Positions 1-6,693 of a DNA stretch of 27,539 bases are shown piece after piece. Below the pieces are notes generated by a model that was not told where the DNA came from, searched no databases, and saw nothing but the letters and a program-made list of their open reading frames with translations. Both the position numbers and the translations under genes were made by a program. Source of the stretch: an uncultured Peptococcaceae bacterium (GTDB taxonomy: Bacteria; Bacillota; Peptococcia; Peptococcales; Peptococcaceae); the NCBI GenBank assembly GCA_934229395.1, contig CAKQDL010000023.1:1-27539 (forward strand), in the 5' to 3' direction. Every line of letters starts with the position of its first letter. Within the stretch, counting starts at the first letter, position 1.

Positions 1-65
1 GGGTTATCGTACGCCTGTTCAATACAGAAATCTACACGCTCAGATAAACGTTACTATTCAATAAG

Positions 66-99
66 CGTGTCCACTTTTTAATTTTCGTGTCTACTTTTT
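66..99 (+). repeat. short direct repeat, possible insertion-element end remnant
   Basis: Two 14-nt copies of CGTGTCYACTTTTT lie at 66-79 and 86-99, with one mismatch and 6 bp between them. They are followed by GTTGAC. No transposase ORF is visible in the first 390 bp. The layout resembles the edge of a mobile element, but no partner end is present in the window, so this is weakly supported. Confidence 0.3.
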
Positions 100-110
100 G
101 TTGACTAGTG

Positions 111-154
111 CATCCGTCGGCTACGCCGCCACCTTCCCCCCATGTGGGGAAGGC
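111..154 (+). repeat. intergenic hairpin repeat, copy 1
   Basis: The element starts CATCCGTC and ends in a perfect 8-bp stem: CCTTCCCC at 132-139 and GGGGAAGG at 146-153, with a 6-nt loop. A degenerate relative with the same head (CATCCGTC) and tail (GGGGAAGGC) lies at 4822-4864. The pair looks like a dispersed non-coding repeat family. The rest of 1-390 contains no gene that I can support. Confidence 0.5.
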
Positions 155-214
155 TTTTGCTATTTATAGAAAGTTTTCTCTTTACAGACACATTTTACCT
201 TTATCTACAGTCTG

Positions 215-247
215 ACCTTGCAGCGAATGTGCTGCAAGGTTTTTTTC
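215..247 (+). terminator. Rho-independent terminator upstream of feoA
   Basis: A perfect 10-bp stem pairs 215-224 (ACCTTGCAGC) with 231-240 (GCTGCAAGGT) around a 6-nt loop. A run of T follows on the plus strand. It would end transcription coming from a gene left of the window and so insulates the feo promoter that starts about 30 bp downstream. Confidence 0.75.
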
Positions 248-277
248 TTCTCCTTGGAAGAAAGCAAAAATTTCCCC

Positions 278-305
278 TTGACAAATTCTGTAGGTTAGGT
301 ATAAT
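278..305 (+). promoter_or_regulatory. feoA promoter (sigma-70 type)
   Basis: A consensus -35 box TTGACA lies at 278-283 and a consensus -10 box TATAAT at 300-305, with a 16-bp spacer. The -10 box sits inside the first operator-like dyad (292-311), so a bound regulator would block RNA polymerase. The feoA start codon is 85 bp downstream of the -10 box. Confidence 0.8.
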
Positions 306-367
306 TAACCTCGTAAGGTTAGCAAGTGCTAACTGTTATTTGTGACCGCTGATTAGCACAAGCTAAT
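292..367 (+). promoter_or_regulatory. three tandem operator-like dyads before feoA
   Basis: Three dyads share the frame TTAG-N6-YTAA. Dyad 1 is AGGTTA/TAACCT at 292-311, dyad 2 is GTTAGC/GCTAAC at 318-333, and dyad 3 is ATTAGC/GCTAAT at 352-367. Dyads 2 and 3 have perfect 6-bp arms around 4 nt. Spacing is about 26-34 bp centre to centre, and dyad 1 covers the -10 box. The position before an iron transporter suggests a DtxR/MntR-family or other metal repressor. No classical 19-bp Fur palindrome is seen. The identity of the regulator is inference. Confidence 0.65.
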
Positions 368-390
368 ATATGACATAACGAGGTGATTTT

Positions 391-603
391 ATGACTTTGA
401 GAGAGGCCGATGAAGGCAAGCTTTATCCGATTTTAGACGTGAATACCCATGACGATGCGCTGGATGCGTTTTTGTTTACCCTTGGTTGCTACGCTGGCGA
501 GGATATTGCTGTGGTGTCGCGCCGCAGAAGCGGATGCGTGGTGTCTATCAAGGATGCGCGCTACAGTATTGACAATGCACTGGCCGATGCGATTACTGTC
601 TAG
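391..603 (+). CDS. feoA: ferrous iron transport protein A (FeoA)
   Basis: This 70-residue protein has the size and SH3-like beta-strand pattern of FeoA, the small cytosolic partner of the FeoB ferrous-iron channel. Its start region (MTLREADEG) and the C-terminal stretch with a glycine before the last strands fit the FeoA core fold. The call rests mainly on size plus position directly before feoB, because FeoA sequences diverge quickly. The ATG follows GAGGTGAT at a normal distance. The gene has its own promoter with operator-like dyads, and a fourth dyad lies in the 69-bp gap to feoB, so iron control is likely at both points. Confidence 0.85.
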   Translation: MTLREADEGKLYPILDVNTHDDALDAFLFTLGCYAGEDIAVVSRRRSGCVVSIKDARYSIDNALADAITV

Positions 604-624
604 GCGTGGCTATTTTTTACGAGT

Positions 625-644
625 GGGTTAGTCTTTATTAACCC
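625..644 (+). promoter_or_regulatory. operator-like dyad between feoA and feoB
   Basis: GGGTTA (625-630) and TAACCC (639-644) form a 20-bp dyad with 6-bp arms. It contains the same TTAG-N6-TTAA frame as the three dyads before feoA. It lies just upstream of the feoB ribosome binding site (653-660). This would allow separate control of feoB or let the regulator act as a roadblock to read-through. Confidence 0.55.
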
Positions 645-672
645 TGAGAGAAAAGGAGGATATGAGGATATA

Positions 673-2679
673 ATGAGAATTGCTTTGGCAGGTAATCCCA
701 ATGCTGGGAAAACGACAATGTACAATGCCCTCACTGGCGCCAACGAAAAGGTTGGTAACTGGGCGGGGGTAACGGTAGATACTAAGGAACGTTCTTTAAA
801 GAAGGCCTACAACGAAAGTGGCGTTCCGGTTACGGTGGTGGATCTTCCAGGTGCTTACTCGATGTCACCTTTTACTAGCGAGGAAAGCATAACGAGCAGC
901 TATGTTAAAGAAGAGAACCCTGATGCGATTATTAATATTGTGGATGCGACCAACCTCAGCCGTAGCCTTTTCTTTACCACCCAACTTTTGGAACTTGGCA
1001 TTCCTGTGGTGGTGGCCCTCAATAAGACGGACCTCAACAAGAAAAAAGGCACGAAGGTGGATGCGGCGAAGCTTGCGCGCCTCTTGGGCTGCAAGGTGGT
1101 CGAAACGGTATCGACCTCTTCTGATGGCTTGAAAGCTGTGGTCCTCGAGGCCATGGCGGCATACGGAAGCGGCCAAAAGGCACCTTATGTGTCAACTGGC
1201 GTAGATATGAGCGACAAGGCGAGCGTGGAAGCCGACGACCGCAAGCGTTTTGCTTTTGTGGCGGACCTTGTAAAAAAAGTAGAGGTGCGTAAAGTACAAA
1301 CCTTTGAAAAAAACACCGGCGATAAAATTGACGCTGTGCTTACCAACCGTTGGCTTGGGATTCCAATTTTTGCTGTAGTGATGTTTTTGGTCTTCCAAAT
1401 TTCCCAGGTTTGGGTAGGGGCACCTATTGCCGATGCCCTTACGGCCCAACTTGAAAATTTCCAAGGCATGGTTGCAGGCCTCTTTGAAGATGCAAACCCA
1501 CTTTTGAGTGCTATCTTGGTGGATGGTATGATTGGCGGCGGGATTGCTGTTATTGGCTTCCTTCCACTTGTAATGGTAATGTATTTCCTCATTGCCCTTT
1601 TGGAAGACATGGGCTATATGGCGCGTGCGGCTGTGGTCTTGGACCCTATTTTTAAACGCGTGGGCCTTTCAGGCAAGTCTGTGATTCCTTTTGTCATTGG
1701 TGTGGGTTGCGCGGTGCCAGGGATTATGGCCTCTCGTACCATTCGCGATGACCACGAACGCCGTGCCACGGCGATGCTTACACCATTTATGCCATGCGGT
1801 GCAAAAATTCCGGTTATTTCCCTCTTTGCCGGCGCGTTTTTTGACAATGCTGGATGGGTGAGCACCATAATGTATCTCACCGGCATCGTTCTTATCTTTG
1901 TGGGCGCTCACTTGGTCAACTGGCTCAGTGGCTATAAGGCACGCAAGGCGTTCTTTATCATTGAGCTTCCAGACTACCGCGTGCCATCTCTTATGGGCGC
2001 CGTTAAATCCATGTGTGCCCGCGGTATGGCCTACATTAAAAAGGCTGCAACAATTATCTTATTGTGCAACACTGTGGTACAAATCATGCAAACCTTCGAC
2101 TTGAGCCTCCATGTGGCCGAACATGCCGACACCTCCATTTTAGCAGCCATCGCTTCTCCGTTTGCCTATGTGCTGTTGCCAATTGTGGGCGTGGTTTCTT
2201 GGCAGCTCGCAGCAGCGGCTGTAACGGGCTTCATTGCCAAGGAAAACGTGGTTGGGACTCTCGCTGTGTGCTTTGTGGGTCTTGAAAACCTCATCAACAC
2301 CGATGACTTGGCTCTTATGGAAGGGACAGGCACCGAAGTGGCTGGCGTAATGGCCATCACCAAGGTGGCAGCCTTGGCTTACCTCATGTTTAACCTCTAC
2401 ACCCCACCATGCTTTGCAGCCATCGGCGCCATGAACAGCGAAATGAAGAGCGCCAAGTGGCTTTGGGGCGGCATTGGCCTCCAGTTTGGTGTGGGCTATA
2501 CGGTGAGCTACTTTGTGTACACCGTTGGTACTCTCCTGACCGCTCCAGAGCGCCTCAATATCACCGCGGCCTTTGGTGGTGCCGCTCTCATTGCAGTCAT
2601 GGTCATTATTGCCTTGACTGTGCATAAAAAGGCTAATGCGGCTCCAAAGGCGCCAGAAGTCTTTGCACTAGGAGATTAA
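673..2679 (+). CDS. feoB: ferrous iron transporter FeoB
   Basis: FeoB imports Fe(II) across the inner membrane under anoxic conditions. The 668-residue protein has an N-terminal GTPase: G1 GNPNAGKTT at 7-15, G2-like VGNWAGVTV at 27-35, G3 DLPG at 57-60 and G4 NKTD at 117-120. A helical linker follows, then a polytopic membrane domain from about residue 225. The gate region with GVGCAVPGIMASR, carrying the conserved Cys, is present around residue 350. Length is normal for the family. The start at 673 follows AAAGGAGGA at 652-660; an earlier ATG at 662 stops after three codons. feoB sits between feoA and a Cys-rich FeoB-associated peptide whose ribosome binding site overlaps the end of feoB. 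Confidence 0.97.
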   Translation: MRIALAGNPNAGKTTMYNALTGANEKVGNWAGVTVDTKERSLKKAYNESGVPVTVVDLPGAYSMSPFTSEESITSSYVKEENPDAIINIVDATNLSRSLFFTTQLLELGIPVVVALNKTDLNKKKGTKVDAAKLARLLGCKVVETVSTSSDGLKAVVLEAMAAYGSGQKAPYVSTGVDMSDKASVEADDRKRFAFVADLVKKVEVRKVQTFEKNTGDKIDAVLTNRWLGIPIFAVVMFLVFQISQVWVGAPIADALTAQLENFQGMVAGLFEDANPLLSAILVDGMIGGGIAVIGFLPLVMVMYFLIALLEDMGYMARAAVVLDPIFKRVGLSGKSVIPFVIGVGCAVPGIMASRTIRDDHERRATAMLTPFMPCGAKIPVISLFAGAFFDNAGWVSTIMYLTGIVLIFVGAHLVNWLSGYKARKAFFIIELPDYRVPSLMGAVKSMCARGMAYIKKAATIILLCNTVVQIMQTFDLSLHVAEHADTSILAAIASPFAYVLLPIVGVVSWQLAAAAVTGFIAKENVVGTLAVCFVGLENLINTDDLALMEGTGTEVAGVMAITKVAALAYLMFNLYTPPCFAAIGAMNSEMKSAKWLWGGIGLQFGVGYTVSYFVYTVGTLLTAPERLNITAAFGGAALIAVMVIIALTVHKKANAAPKAPEVFALGD

Positions 2680-2681
2680 AT

Positions 2682-2852
2682 ATGGTGAACCTTGTAATTA
2701 TAGGCATCCTTGCCCTCGTCTTAGGCGGCGCCTGCCTCTACCTCGTGCGCGCCAAACGCCACGGCGGCCATTGCGTGGGCTGCCCGAACGCCGAGGCTTG
2801 CCAGAATGCCATCCATGGCAGCTGTAGCTCCAAACAAGGGAAAACGAACTAA
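2682..2852 (+). CDS. FeoB-associated Cys-rich membrane protein
   Basis: This 56-residue protein is encoded 2 bp after feoB, with its Shine-Dalgarno (AGGAG, 2670-2674) inside the feoB end. It has one membrane helix (about residues 3-22) followed by a positively charged turn. A short cytosolic tail carries Cys31, Cys34, Cys40 and Cys48 with the spacing CxxC-x5-C. That layout matches the FeoB-associated family (PF12669), often treated as a FeoC-like accessory. The Cys set could bind iron or an Fe-S cluster next to the FeoB pore; this is inference. A terminator follows immediately, so it is the last gene of the feo transcript. Confidence 0.88.
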   Translation: MVNLVIIGILALVLGGACLYLVRAKRHGGHCVGCPNAEACQNAIHGSCSSKQGKTN

Positions 2853-2861
2853 ATACATACG

Positions 2862-2892
2862 GGCACTCGGCTCGCGCTGGGTGCCTATTTTT
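2862..2892 (+). terminator. terminator of the feoAB operon
   Basis: A 9-bp GC-rich stem with two wobble pairs joins 2862-2870 to 2877-2885 around a 6-nt loop. TATTTTT follows. It separates feoAB and the Cys-rich peptide from the DUF2325 gene. Confidence 0.75.
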
Positions 2893-2901
2893 AAAACTGT
2901 A

Positions 2902-2919
2902 GGTTAGGCAAGACTAACC
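2902..2919 (+). promoter_or_regulatory. operator-like dyad before the DUF2325 gene
   Basis: GGTTAG (2902-2907) and CTAACC (2914-2919) form a perfect 6-bp inverted repeat around GCAAGA. The 12-nt block CTGTAGGTTAGG (2897-2908) is identical to 288-299 in the feoA promoter. This is the strongest sequence link between the two transcripts. No clear -35/-10 pair was found next to it. Confidence 0.65.
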
Positions 2920-2944
2920 AATGCACAGCGAAAGGAGTATAACT

Positions 2945-3232
2945 ATGAGTGTTGTAATCATTGGCGGTAACGAATGCATGGCGCGTCGTTATGTGGATAT
3001 TTGTAAGGAGTATGACTGCACGGCGAAGGTGTATGCAAAGATGAGCGGCAAGATGAAAAAAATAGGCAAGCCGGATCTCATGATTCTTTTTACCAACACC
3101 GTGTCACACAAAATGGTGCGCTTGGCTTTGGGGGATGCGAGCGAGCATACCATCATCGAGCGTAGCCATTCAAGCTCGGCGACAGCGCTCAAAGCGATTT
3201 TGGAGGTACACACATGTCAGAACAAGCATTGA
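2945..3232 (+). CDS. DUF2325 domain protein
   Basis: The small cytosolic protein opens with a Rossmann-like strand and GGNE (residues 7-10), followed by a helix with ARRY and then a second strand (LMILFTNTVSHKM, 45-57). This is the DUF2325 pattern (PF10087). I start it at the ATG at 2945, giving 95 residues, because AAAGGAG sits 7 bp upstream and the family begins with this strand; an in-frame ATG at 2921 would add 8 residues. Its biochemical function is not known. An feo-type operator stands directly upstream, and the 3' end overlaps the DUF3793 gene by 19 bp, so the two are translationally coupled and probably iron-responsive. Confidence 0.85.
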   Translation: MSVVIIGGNECMARRYVDICKEYDCTAKVYAKMSGKMKKIGKPDLMILFTNTVSHKMVRLALGDASEHTIIERSHSSSATALKAILEVHTCQNKH

Positions 3233-3765
3233 TTGATTACTGCGCCCCAACCCTAGCGGGGCTCAAGACAGCCAACCTTTTTGTCTGCGATTACGACGAC
3301 CGCGCCACGTTGATGGACGAAATCCGCGCCTACAACGAGCGCCTGCGCAAAAAGGGCCTGGCCATGGTGCCGGTGCGCATCCGCGATGGCCGCGCCCATA
3401 TTTATATCTATCGTCCGGCCAAGCTCGCTTGCGACCTCGGCTGTGCCCATGCCGAAAAAATCCTCGCCCATTATGGCTACGATGCCACCAAGCCGGGCCA
3501 ATGTGTGGCTCGTCTTGGCCAGCGCCTGGCCGATTATGACACCTTCCCTCACGAAATCGGCCTCTTTTTGGGCTACCCACCAGAGGATGTGGAGGGCTTT
3601 ATCCGAAACAAGGGCTGCGGTGGCAAATGTATTGGCTGCTGGAAGGTCTATGGCGATGCAGAAAACGCCCAAAAATGTTTCGACCGCTTCAAAAAATGCA
3701 CCCGCATCTACAAGGATATGTACCAAAAAGGCAAAACCATCGACCAGCTCGCCGTGCGCGTGTAG
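3214..3765 (+). CDS. DUF3793 family protein, Cys-rich
   Basis: This 183-residue soluble protein matches the DUF3793 pattern (PF12672), including the FPHEIGLFLGYPPEDVEGFI segment at 111-130. A cysteine cluster follows: Cys135, Cys139, Cys142, Cys155 and Cys162, with further Cys at 10, 25, 73, 77 and 97. Ten Cys in 183 residues suggests metal, heme or Fe-S binding, but no activity is established. It overlaps the upstream DUF2325 gene and ends before a terminator. Its place behind an feo-type operator links it to iron handling by context. No signal peptide or membrane segment is seen. Confidence 0.85.
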   Translation: MSEQALIDYCAPTLAGLKTANLFVCDYDDRATLMDEIRAYNERLRKKGLAMVPVRIRDGRAHIYIYRPAKLACDLGCAHAEKILAHYGYDATKPGQCVARLGQRLADYDTFPHEIGLFLGYPPEDVEGFIRNKGCGGKCIGCWKVYGDAENAQKCFDRFKKCTRIYKDMYQKGKTIDQLAVRV

Positions 3766-3786
3766 TGCCTCATAACGTGTCTTTAC

Positions 3787-3814
3787 AAGCCTGTCCGCGA
3801 GGACTGGCTTTTTT
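3787..3814 (+). terminator. terminator after the DUF3793 gene
   Basis: The stem AAGCC-t-GTCC (3787-3796) pairs with GGAC-t-GGCTT (3801-3810) around a GCGA tetraloop, with one T/T mismatch. A T-run follows to 3814. Confidence 0.85.
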
Positions 3815-3850
3815 ACTTTTGTACGTATACATTGGATAAATTTACTTGCT

Positions 3851-3879
3851 TTGACATCGGTCAACCACGGGCTTATAAT
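3851..3879 (+). promoter_or_regulatory. consensus promoter of the dehydrogenase gene
   Basis: TTGACA at 3851-3856 and TATAAT at 3874-3879 are separated by 17 bp, a perfect match to the sigma-70/sigma-A consensus. The gene starts 47 bp beyond the -10 box with AAGGAGG before it. High basal expression is expected. No dyad operator overlaps it. Confidence 0.9.
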
Positions 3880-3925
3880 ATGGGCAATTTAAACAATCGT
3901 TCATTCAACCCAAGGAGGTTATATT

Positions 3926-4729
3926 ATGAGACTCGAAAATAAGGTGGTTTTGGTTACTGCATCTACCCGTGGCATTGGCCTTGCTATTGTAAAGGCCTGC
4001 GCAGAGGAAGGGGCCATTGTCTATATGGCAGCGCGCAACGAGGAACGCGCGCGCGGCGTGATTGATGAGCTCACTCAAAAGGGCCAAAGGGTTCATTATG
4101 TGTTCAACGACGCCACCGTAGCAGAAAGCTTCTCGACCATGATTGACGACGTGGTGGCCAAGGAAGGCCGCATTGACGTGCTTGTGAACAACTTCGGCAC
4201 CTCCGACCCTCGTCAGGATCGTCAAATTGCCAACACCGACGTAGACTATTTCACCGAAACCTTGAATGTCAACGTCAACTCCGTCTTCCGCGCCAGCCAA
4301 CGCGCCATTAAGCAAATGCGTGAGCAAGAAAGCGGCGGCAGCATCATCAATATTTCATCCATTGGCGGCGCTGTGCCAGATATTTCCCAAATTGCTTACG
4401 GCACCTCCAAGGCAGCCATCAACTACCTCACCCAGCTCATCGCCGTCCATGAAGCGCGCCACGGCATTCGTTGCAACGCCATCATGCCAGGGATGACCGC
4501 CACCGACGCCGTGAAAAACAACCTCAACGACGCCTTTATGCACGTCTTTATGAAGAGCACCCCAACAGGGCGCATGGGCGAGCCAGAAGAAATCGCTCAA
4601 GCCGCTGTCTACTTTGCCAGCGACGCAGCCGCCTACACCACCGGCCAAATCCTAGCCGTCAGCGGCGGCTTCGGCCTAGCCACCCCAGTCTACGGCGACT
4701 TCATAGGCGCCGATCGCTCCGGCAACTAA
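3926..4729 (+). CDS. short-chain dehydrogenase, 7-alpha-hydroxysteroid dehydrogenase-like
   Basis: A classical SDR of 267 residues, using NAD(P)H on a hydroxyl/keto substrate in the cytosol. Visible landmarks are the dinucleotide motif TASTRGIG (11-18), NNFG at 88-91 (variant of NNAG), Ser145, Tyr158-x3-Lys162 and PGM at 188-190. From memory of the family, VPDISQIAYGTSKAAI and the C-terminal GGFGLATPVYGDF resemble the clostridial 7-alpha-hydroxysteroid dehydrogenases more than FabG. A bile-acid role is therefore plausible but unproven; other oxo-acyl or sugar reductases remain possible. The residue after the Gly motif that selects NAD or NADP is not decisive here. The gene is monocistronic, with its own consensus promoter and a downstream hairpin. 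Confidence 0.72.
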   Translation: MRLENKVVLVTASTRGIGLAIVKACAEEGAIVYMAARNEERARGVIDELTQKGQRVHYVFNDATVAESFSTMIDDVVAKEGRIDVLVNNFGTSDPRQDRQIANTDVDYFTETLNVNVNSVFRASQRAIKQMREQESGGSIINISSIGGAVPDISQIAYGTSKAAINYLTQLIAVHEARHGIRCNAIMPGMTATDAVKNNLNDAFMHVFMKSTPTGRMGEPEEIAQAAVYFASDAAAYTTGQILAVSGGFGLATPVYGDFIGADRSGN

Positions 4730-4733
4730 AAAT

Positions 4734-4762
4734 AATCCCCGCTTCAAAGAGGTGGGGATTTT
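4734..4762 (+). terminator. probable terminator after the dehydrogenase
   Basis: AATCCCC (4734-4740) pairs with GGGGATT (4754-4760) around a 13-nt loop, followed by TTTT. The loop is long, so this is a moderate-strength call. It could also serve the converging minus-strand gene at 4878-5333. Confidence 0.55.
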
Positions 4763-4807
4763 GTGTAGAAAAAGGTATATTTTCTCCATAGGCGTGTATG
4801 CATTCCT
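4762..4807 (+). repeat. dispersed 46-bp repeat, copy A
   Basis: This block begins TGTGTAGAAAAAG and ends CGTGTATGCATT. A second 46-bp block at 14113-14158 aligns without gaps at 33 of 46 positions, with the first 13 and last 15 bases best conserved. Both copies start right after a gene-end terminator. A shorter relative of the 3' half lies near 14510-14528. Confidence 0.55.
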
Positions 4808-4821
4808 GAAGCCTTTCTCCT

Positions 4822-4864
4822 CATCCGTCTGCAATTCCGCTGTCGCTTCATCGCAGGGGAAGGC
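4822..4864 (+). repeat. intergenic hairpin repeat, copy 2 (degenerate)
   Basis: It shares the head CATCCGTC and tail GGGGAAGGC with the block at 111-154, and is of almost equal length. The stem of copy 1 is disrupted here. It lies between two convergent genes and carries no ORF. Confidence 0.45.
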
Positions 4865-4877
4865 AGGGAGAAAAATG

Positions 4878-5333
4878 TTAGAGCTCCATTTTTTCGACAA
4901 CGATGCCGGCTTCTTTAAAGAGCTCGCCGCTTAGGGCATCGGGGTAATCGCCGGTGTAGACGATGCGCTCGATGCCGGCGCCTATAAGAATGCGGGCGCA
5001 CAGCGAGCAGGGGAAGGTGGTGCAGTAGAGGGTGGCGCCGCTAATGGATACGCCCATGATGGCGGCTTGGATGACGGCGTTTTGCTCGGCGTGGAGGGAG
5101 CGGCAATGCTCGTGGCCTTCTCCAGACATAAAGCCGAGCTTTTCGCGCATACAGCCACCGAGCTCGTTGCAATGCTTGAGGCCGGCTGGGGCACCGTTGT
5201 AGCCGGTGGTGATGATGCGGTGGTCTTTGACTAGGATGGCGCCTACTTGGCGGCGCAGGCAGTTGGAGCGTTTGGCAATAATGTGGGTGATTTCCATAAA
5301 ATAGGTATCCCAATCGGGTCTTTGTAGTTGCAT
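4878..5333 (-). CDS. dCMP deaminase (ComEB-like)
   Basis: Deoxycytidylate deaminase converts dCMP to dUMP, feeding dTMP synthesis. The zinc site is visible: His81-Ala-Glu83 and Pro108-Cys109-x2-Cys112, plus the TGYNGAPAG loop at 43-51 typical of the family. I choose the ATG at 5333, giving 151 residues, because AGGAGG lies 5 bp upstream on the minus strand; the ATG at 5354 has no ribosome binding site. In many Firmicutes a dCMP deaminase gene lies beside wecB and the atp operon in the same direction. Here it is inverted relative to wecB, with about 170 bp between the start codons. Confidence 0.92.
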   Translation of the reverse strand: MQLQRPDWDTYFMEITHIIAKRSNCLRRQVGAILVKDHRIITTGYNGAPAGLKHCNELGGCMREKLGFMSGEGHEHCRSLHAEQNAVIQAAIMGVSISGATLYCTTFPCSLCARILIGAGIERIVYTGDYPDALSGELFKEAGIVVEKMEL

Positions 5334-5416
5334 AAGGGCCTCCTGTTGACGCATGATTTTCTTTTATGGTAGCACGGGGGCCACTGCCATGCAAGAAAGT
5401 CGTGGATTTTGTATGG

Positions 5417-5445
5417 TGGTTGCCGCGGATGGTCTGTGCTATAAT
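5417..5445 (+). promoter_or_regulatory. wecB promoter, extended -10 type
   Basis: TGC-TATAAT ends at 5445, giving a TGn extended -10 box. The -35 region (TGGTTG, 5417-5422) is poor, as is usual with an extended -10. The wecB start is 55 bp downstream with CGAGGTGACGAG before it. Confidence 0.6.
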
Positions 5446-5500
5446 AGGCCTAGGAATTAAATTATTATTATAATACGACAATATAAAACGAGGTGACGAG

Positions 5501-6640
5501 ATGAAAAAAATCATGTTTGTTTTTGGCACCCGCCCAGAGGCCATCAAGATGGCGCCTTTGGTGAAGGCGGTGGAGGCTAGCGAGGACATGGAGGCTTTGG
5601 TGGTTGTTACAGCCCAGCACCGCGAGATGCTCGATCAGGTGTTGGCACTTTTTGATGTAAAGCCAAATTACGATTTGAACTTGATGAAGCCGGGCCAAAC
5701 CCTTTCGGACATTACTGCCGGGGTCTTGCGCGGTATTGAACGCATCGTGATTAAGGAAAAGCCGGACATTGTGCTTGTGCACGGCGATACCACCACCACC
5801 TTTGCTGGGGCCTTGGCGAGCTTTTATCAGCAAACGCCGATTGGCCACGTGGAGGCGGGGCTTCGTAGCGGCAACCTCTATTCGCCGTTTCCAGAAGAGG
5901 CCAACCGTAAGCTCACTGGGGTGATGACGAATGTGCATTTGGCACCGACGCCGCAGGCCAGAGAAAACCTTCTTAAAGAAGGCGTGAACGCAGAGGCCAT
6001 CTTTACCACAGGCAACACGGTTATTGATGCCCTTATGATGACCATTGAAGAGGACTATGCCTTTGATGAGGACCTCAAGGCGGCCTTAGATGTACCTGGG
6101 CGCAAGGTTTTGCTCACCACCCACCGCAGAGAAAACCTGGGCCAGCCTATGGTGCAAATTTTTAGAGCCATTCGCAAGCTCCACGAACGCTTTGAGGATG
6201 TCCATTTTTACTTCCCTGTGCATTTGAACCCTCGTGTGCAGGCCTTGGCCAAGGAGGCCTTGAGCGATTTGGACCGTGTGCATATGTTTGCGCCTTTGGA
6301 TTACGCGCCATTTACCAATCTCATCAACCGTATGGATTTGGTCCTCACCGACAGCGGCGGTTTGCAGGAAGAGGCGCCAGCTGTGGGCAAGCCTGTTTTG
6401 GTCTTGCGCGATACCACCGAACGCCCAGAGGCCGTCGAGGCTGGTACGGTGAAGCTTGTGGGCTGCGACACCGACCTTATTTATACCACCGTTGAGGCGC
6501 TTTTTACCAACGAAGAGGCTTATCTCACCATGAAGCACGCTGTGAACCCTTACGGCGACGGCCACGCCTGCGAACGCATTTTGGCGGCGCTGCGCTACTA
6601 CTTTGAGCCAGCCGGCGAACGTCCAGAGGATTGGCGCTAG
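5501..6640 (+). CDS. wecB: UDP-N-acetylglucosamine 2-epimerase (non-hydrolysing)
   Basis: This enzyme interconverts UDP-GlcNAc and UDP-ManNAc for teichoic-acid linkage units, capsule or enterobacterial-type antigens. At 379 residues it has the family's normal length. Visible motifs are GTRPEAIKMAP (9-19), VHGDTTTT near 93-100, GHVEAGLRSG near 114-123, PFPEEANR near 128-135, THRREN in the middle and DSGGLQEE followed by TTERPE in the second half. The two-domain GT-B fold is implied. It is followed by 220 bp and then the atp operon; placement of wecB/mnaA beside atp is common in Firmicutes, although the pathways are not directly linked. Confidence 0.95.
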   Translation: MKKIMFVFGTRPEAIKMAPLVKAVEASEDMEALVVVTAQHREMLDQVLALFDVKPNYDLNLMKPGQTLSDITAGVLRGIERIVIKEKPDIVLVHGDTTTTFAGALASFYQQTPIGHVEAGLRSGNLYSPFPEEANRKLTGVMTNVHLAPTPQARENLLKEGVNAEAIFTTGNTVIDALMMTIEEDYAFDEDLKAALDVPGRKVLLTTHRRENLGQPMVQIFRAIRKLHERFEDVHFYFPVHLNPRVQALAKEALSDLDRVHMFAPLDYAPFTNLINRMDLVLTDSGGLQEEAPAVGKPVLVLRDTTERPEAVEAGTVKLVGCDTDLIYTTVEALFTNEEAYLTMKHAVNPYGDGHACERILAALRYYFEPAGERPEDWR

Positions 6641-6693
6641 GGAAAGACCCCGGTGCTTCATCCAACGCTTGGTGCGTAGGAATGCGTCAATAG

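Noticed and set aside
142..345. 67-codon ORF across the first terminator and feoA promoter
   Set aside because: It runs through a hairpin terminator and the -35/-10 boxes, has no Shine-Dalgarno, and looks non-coding.
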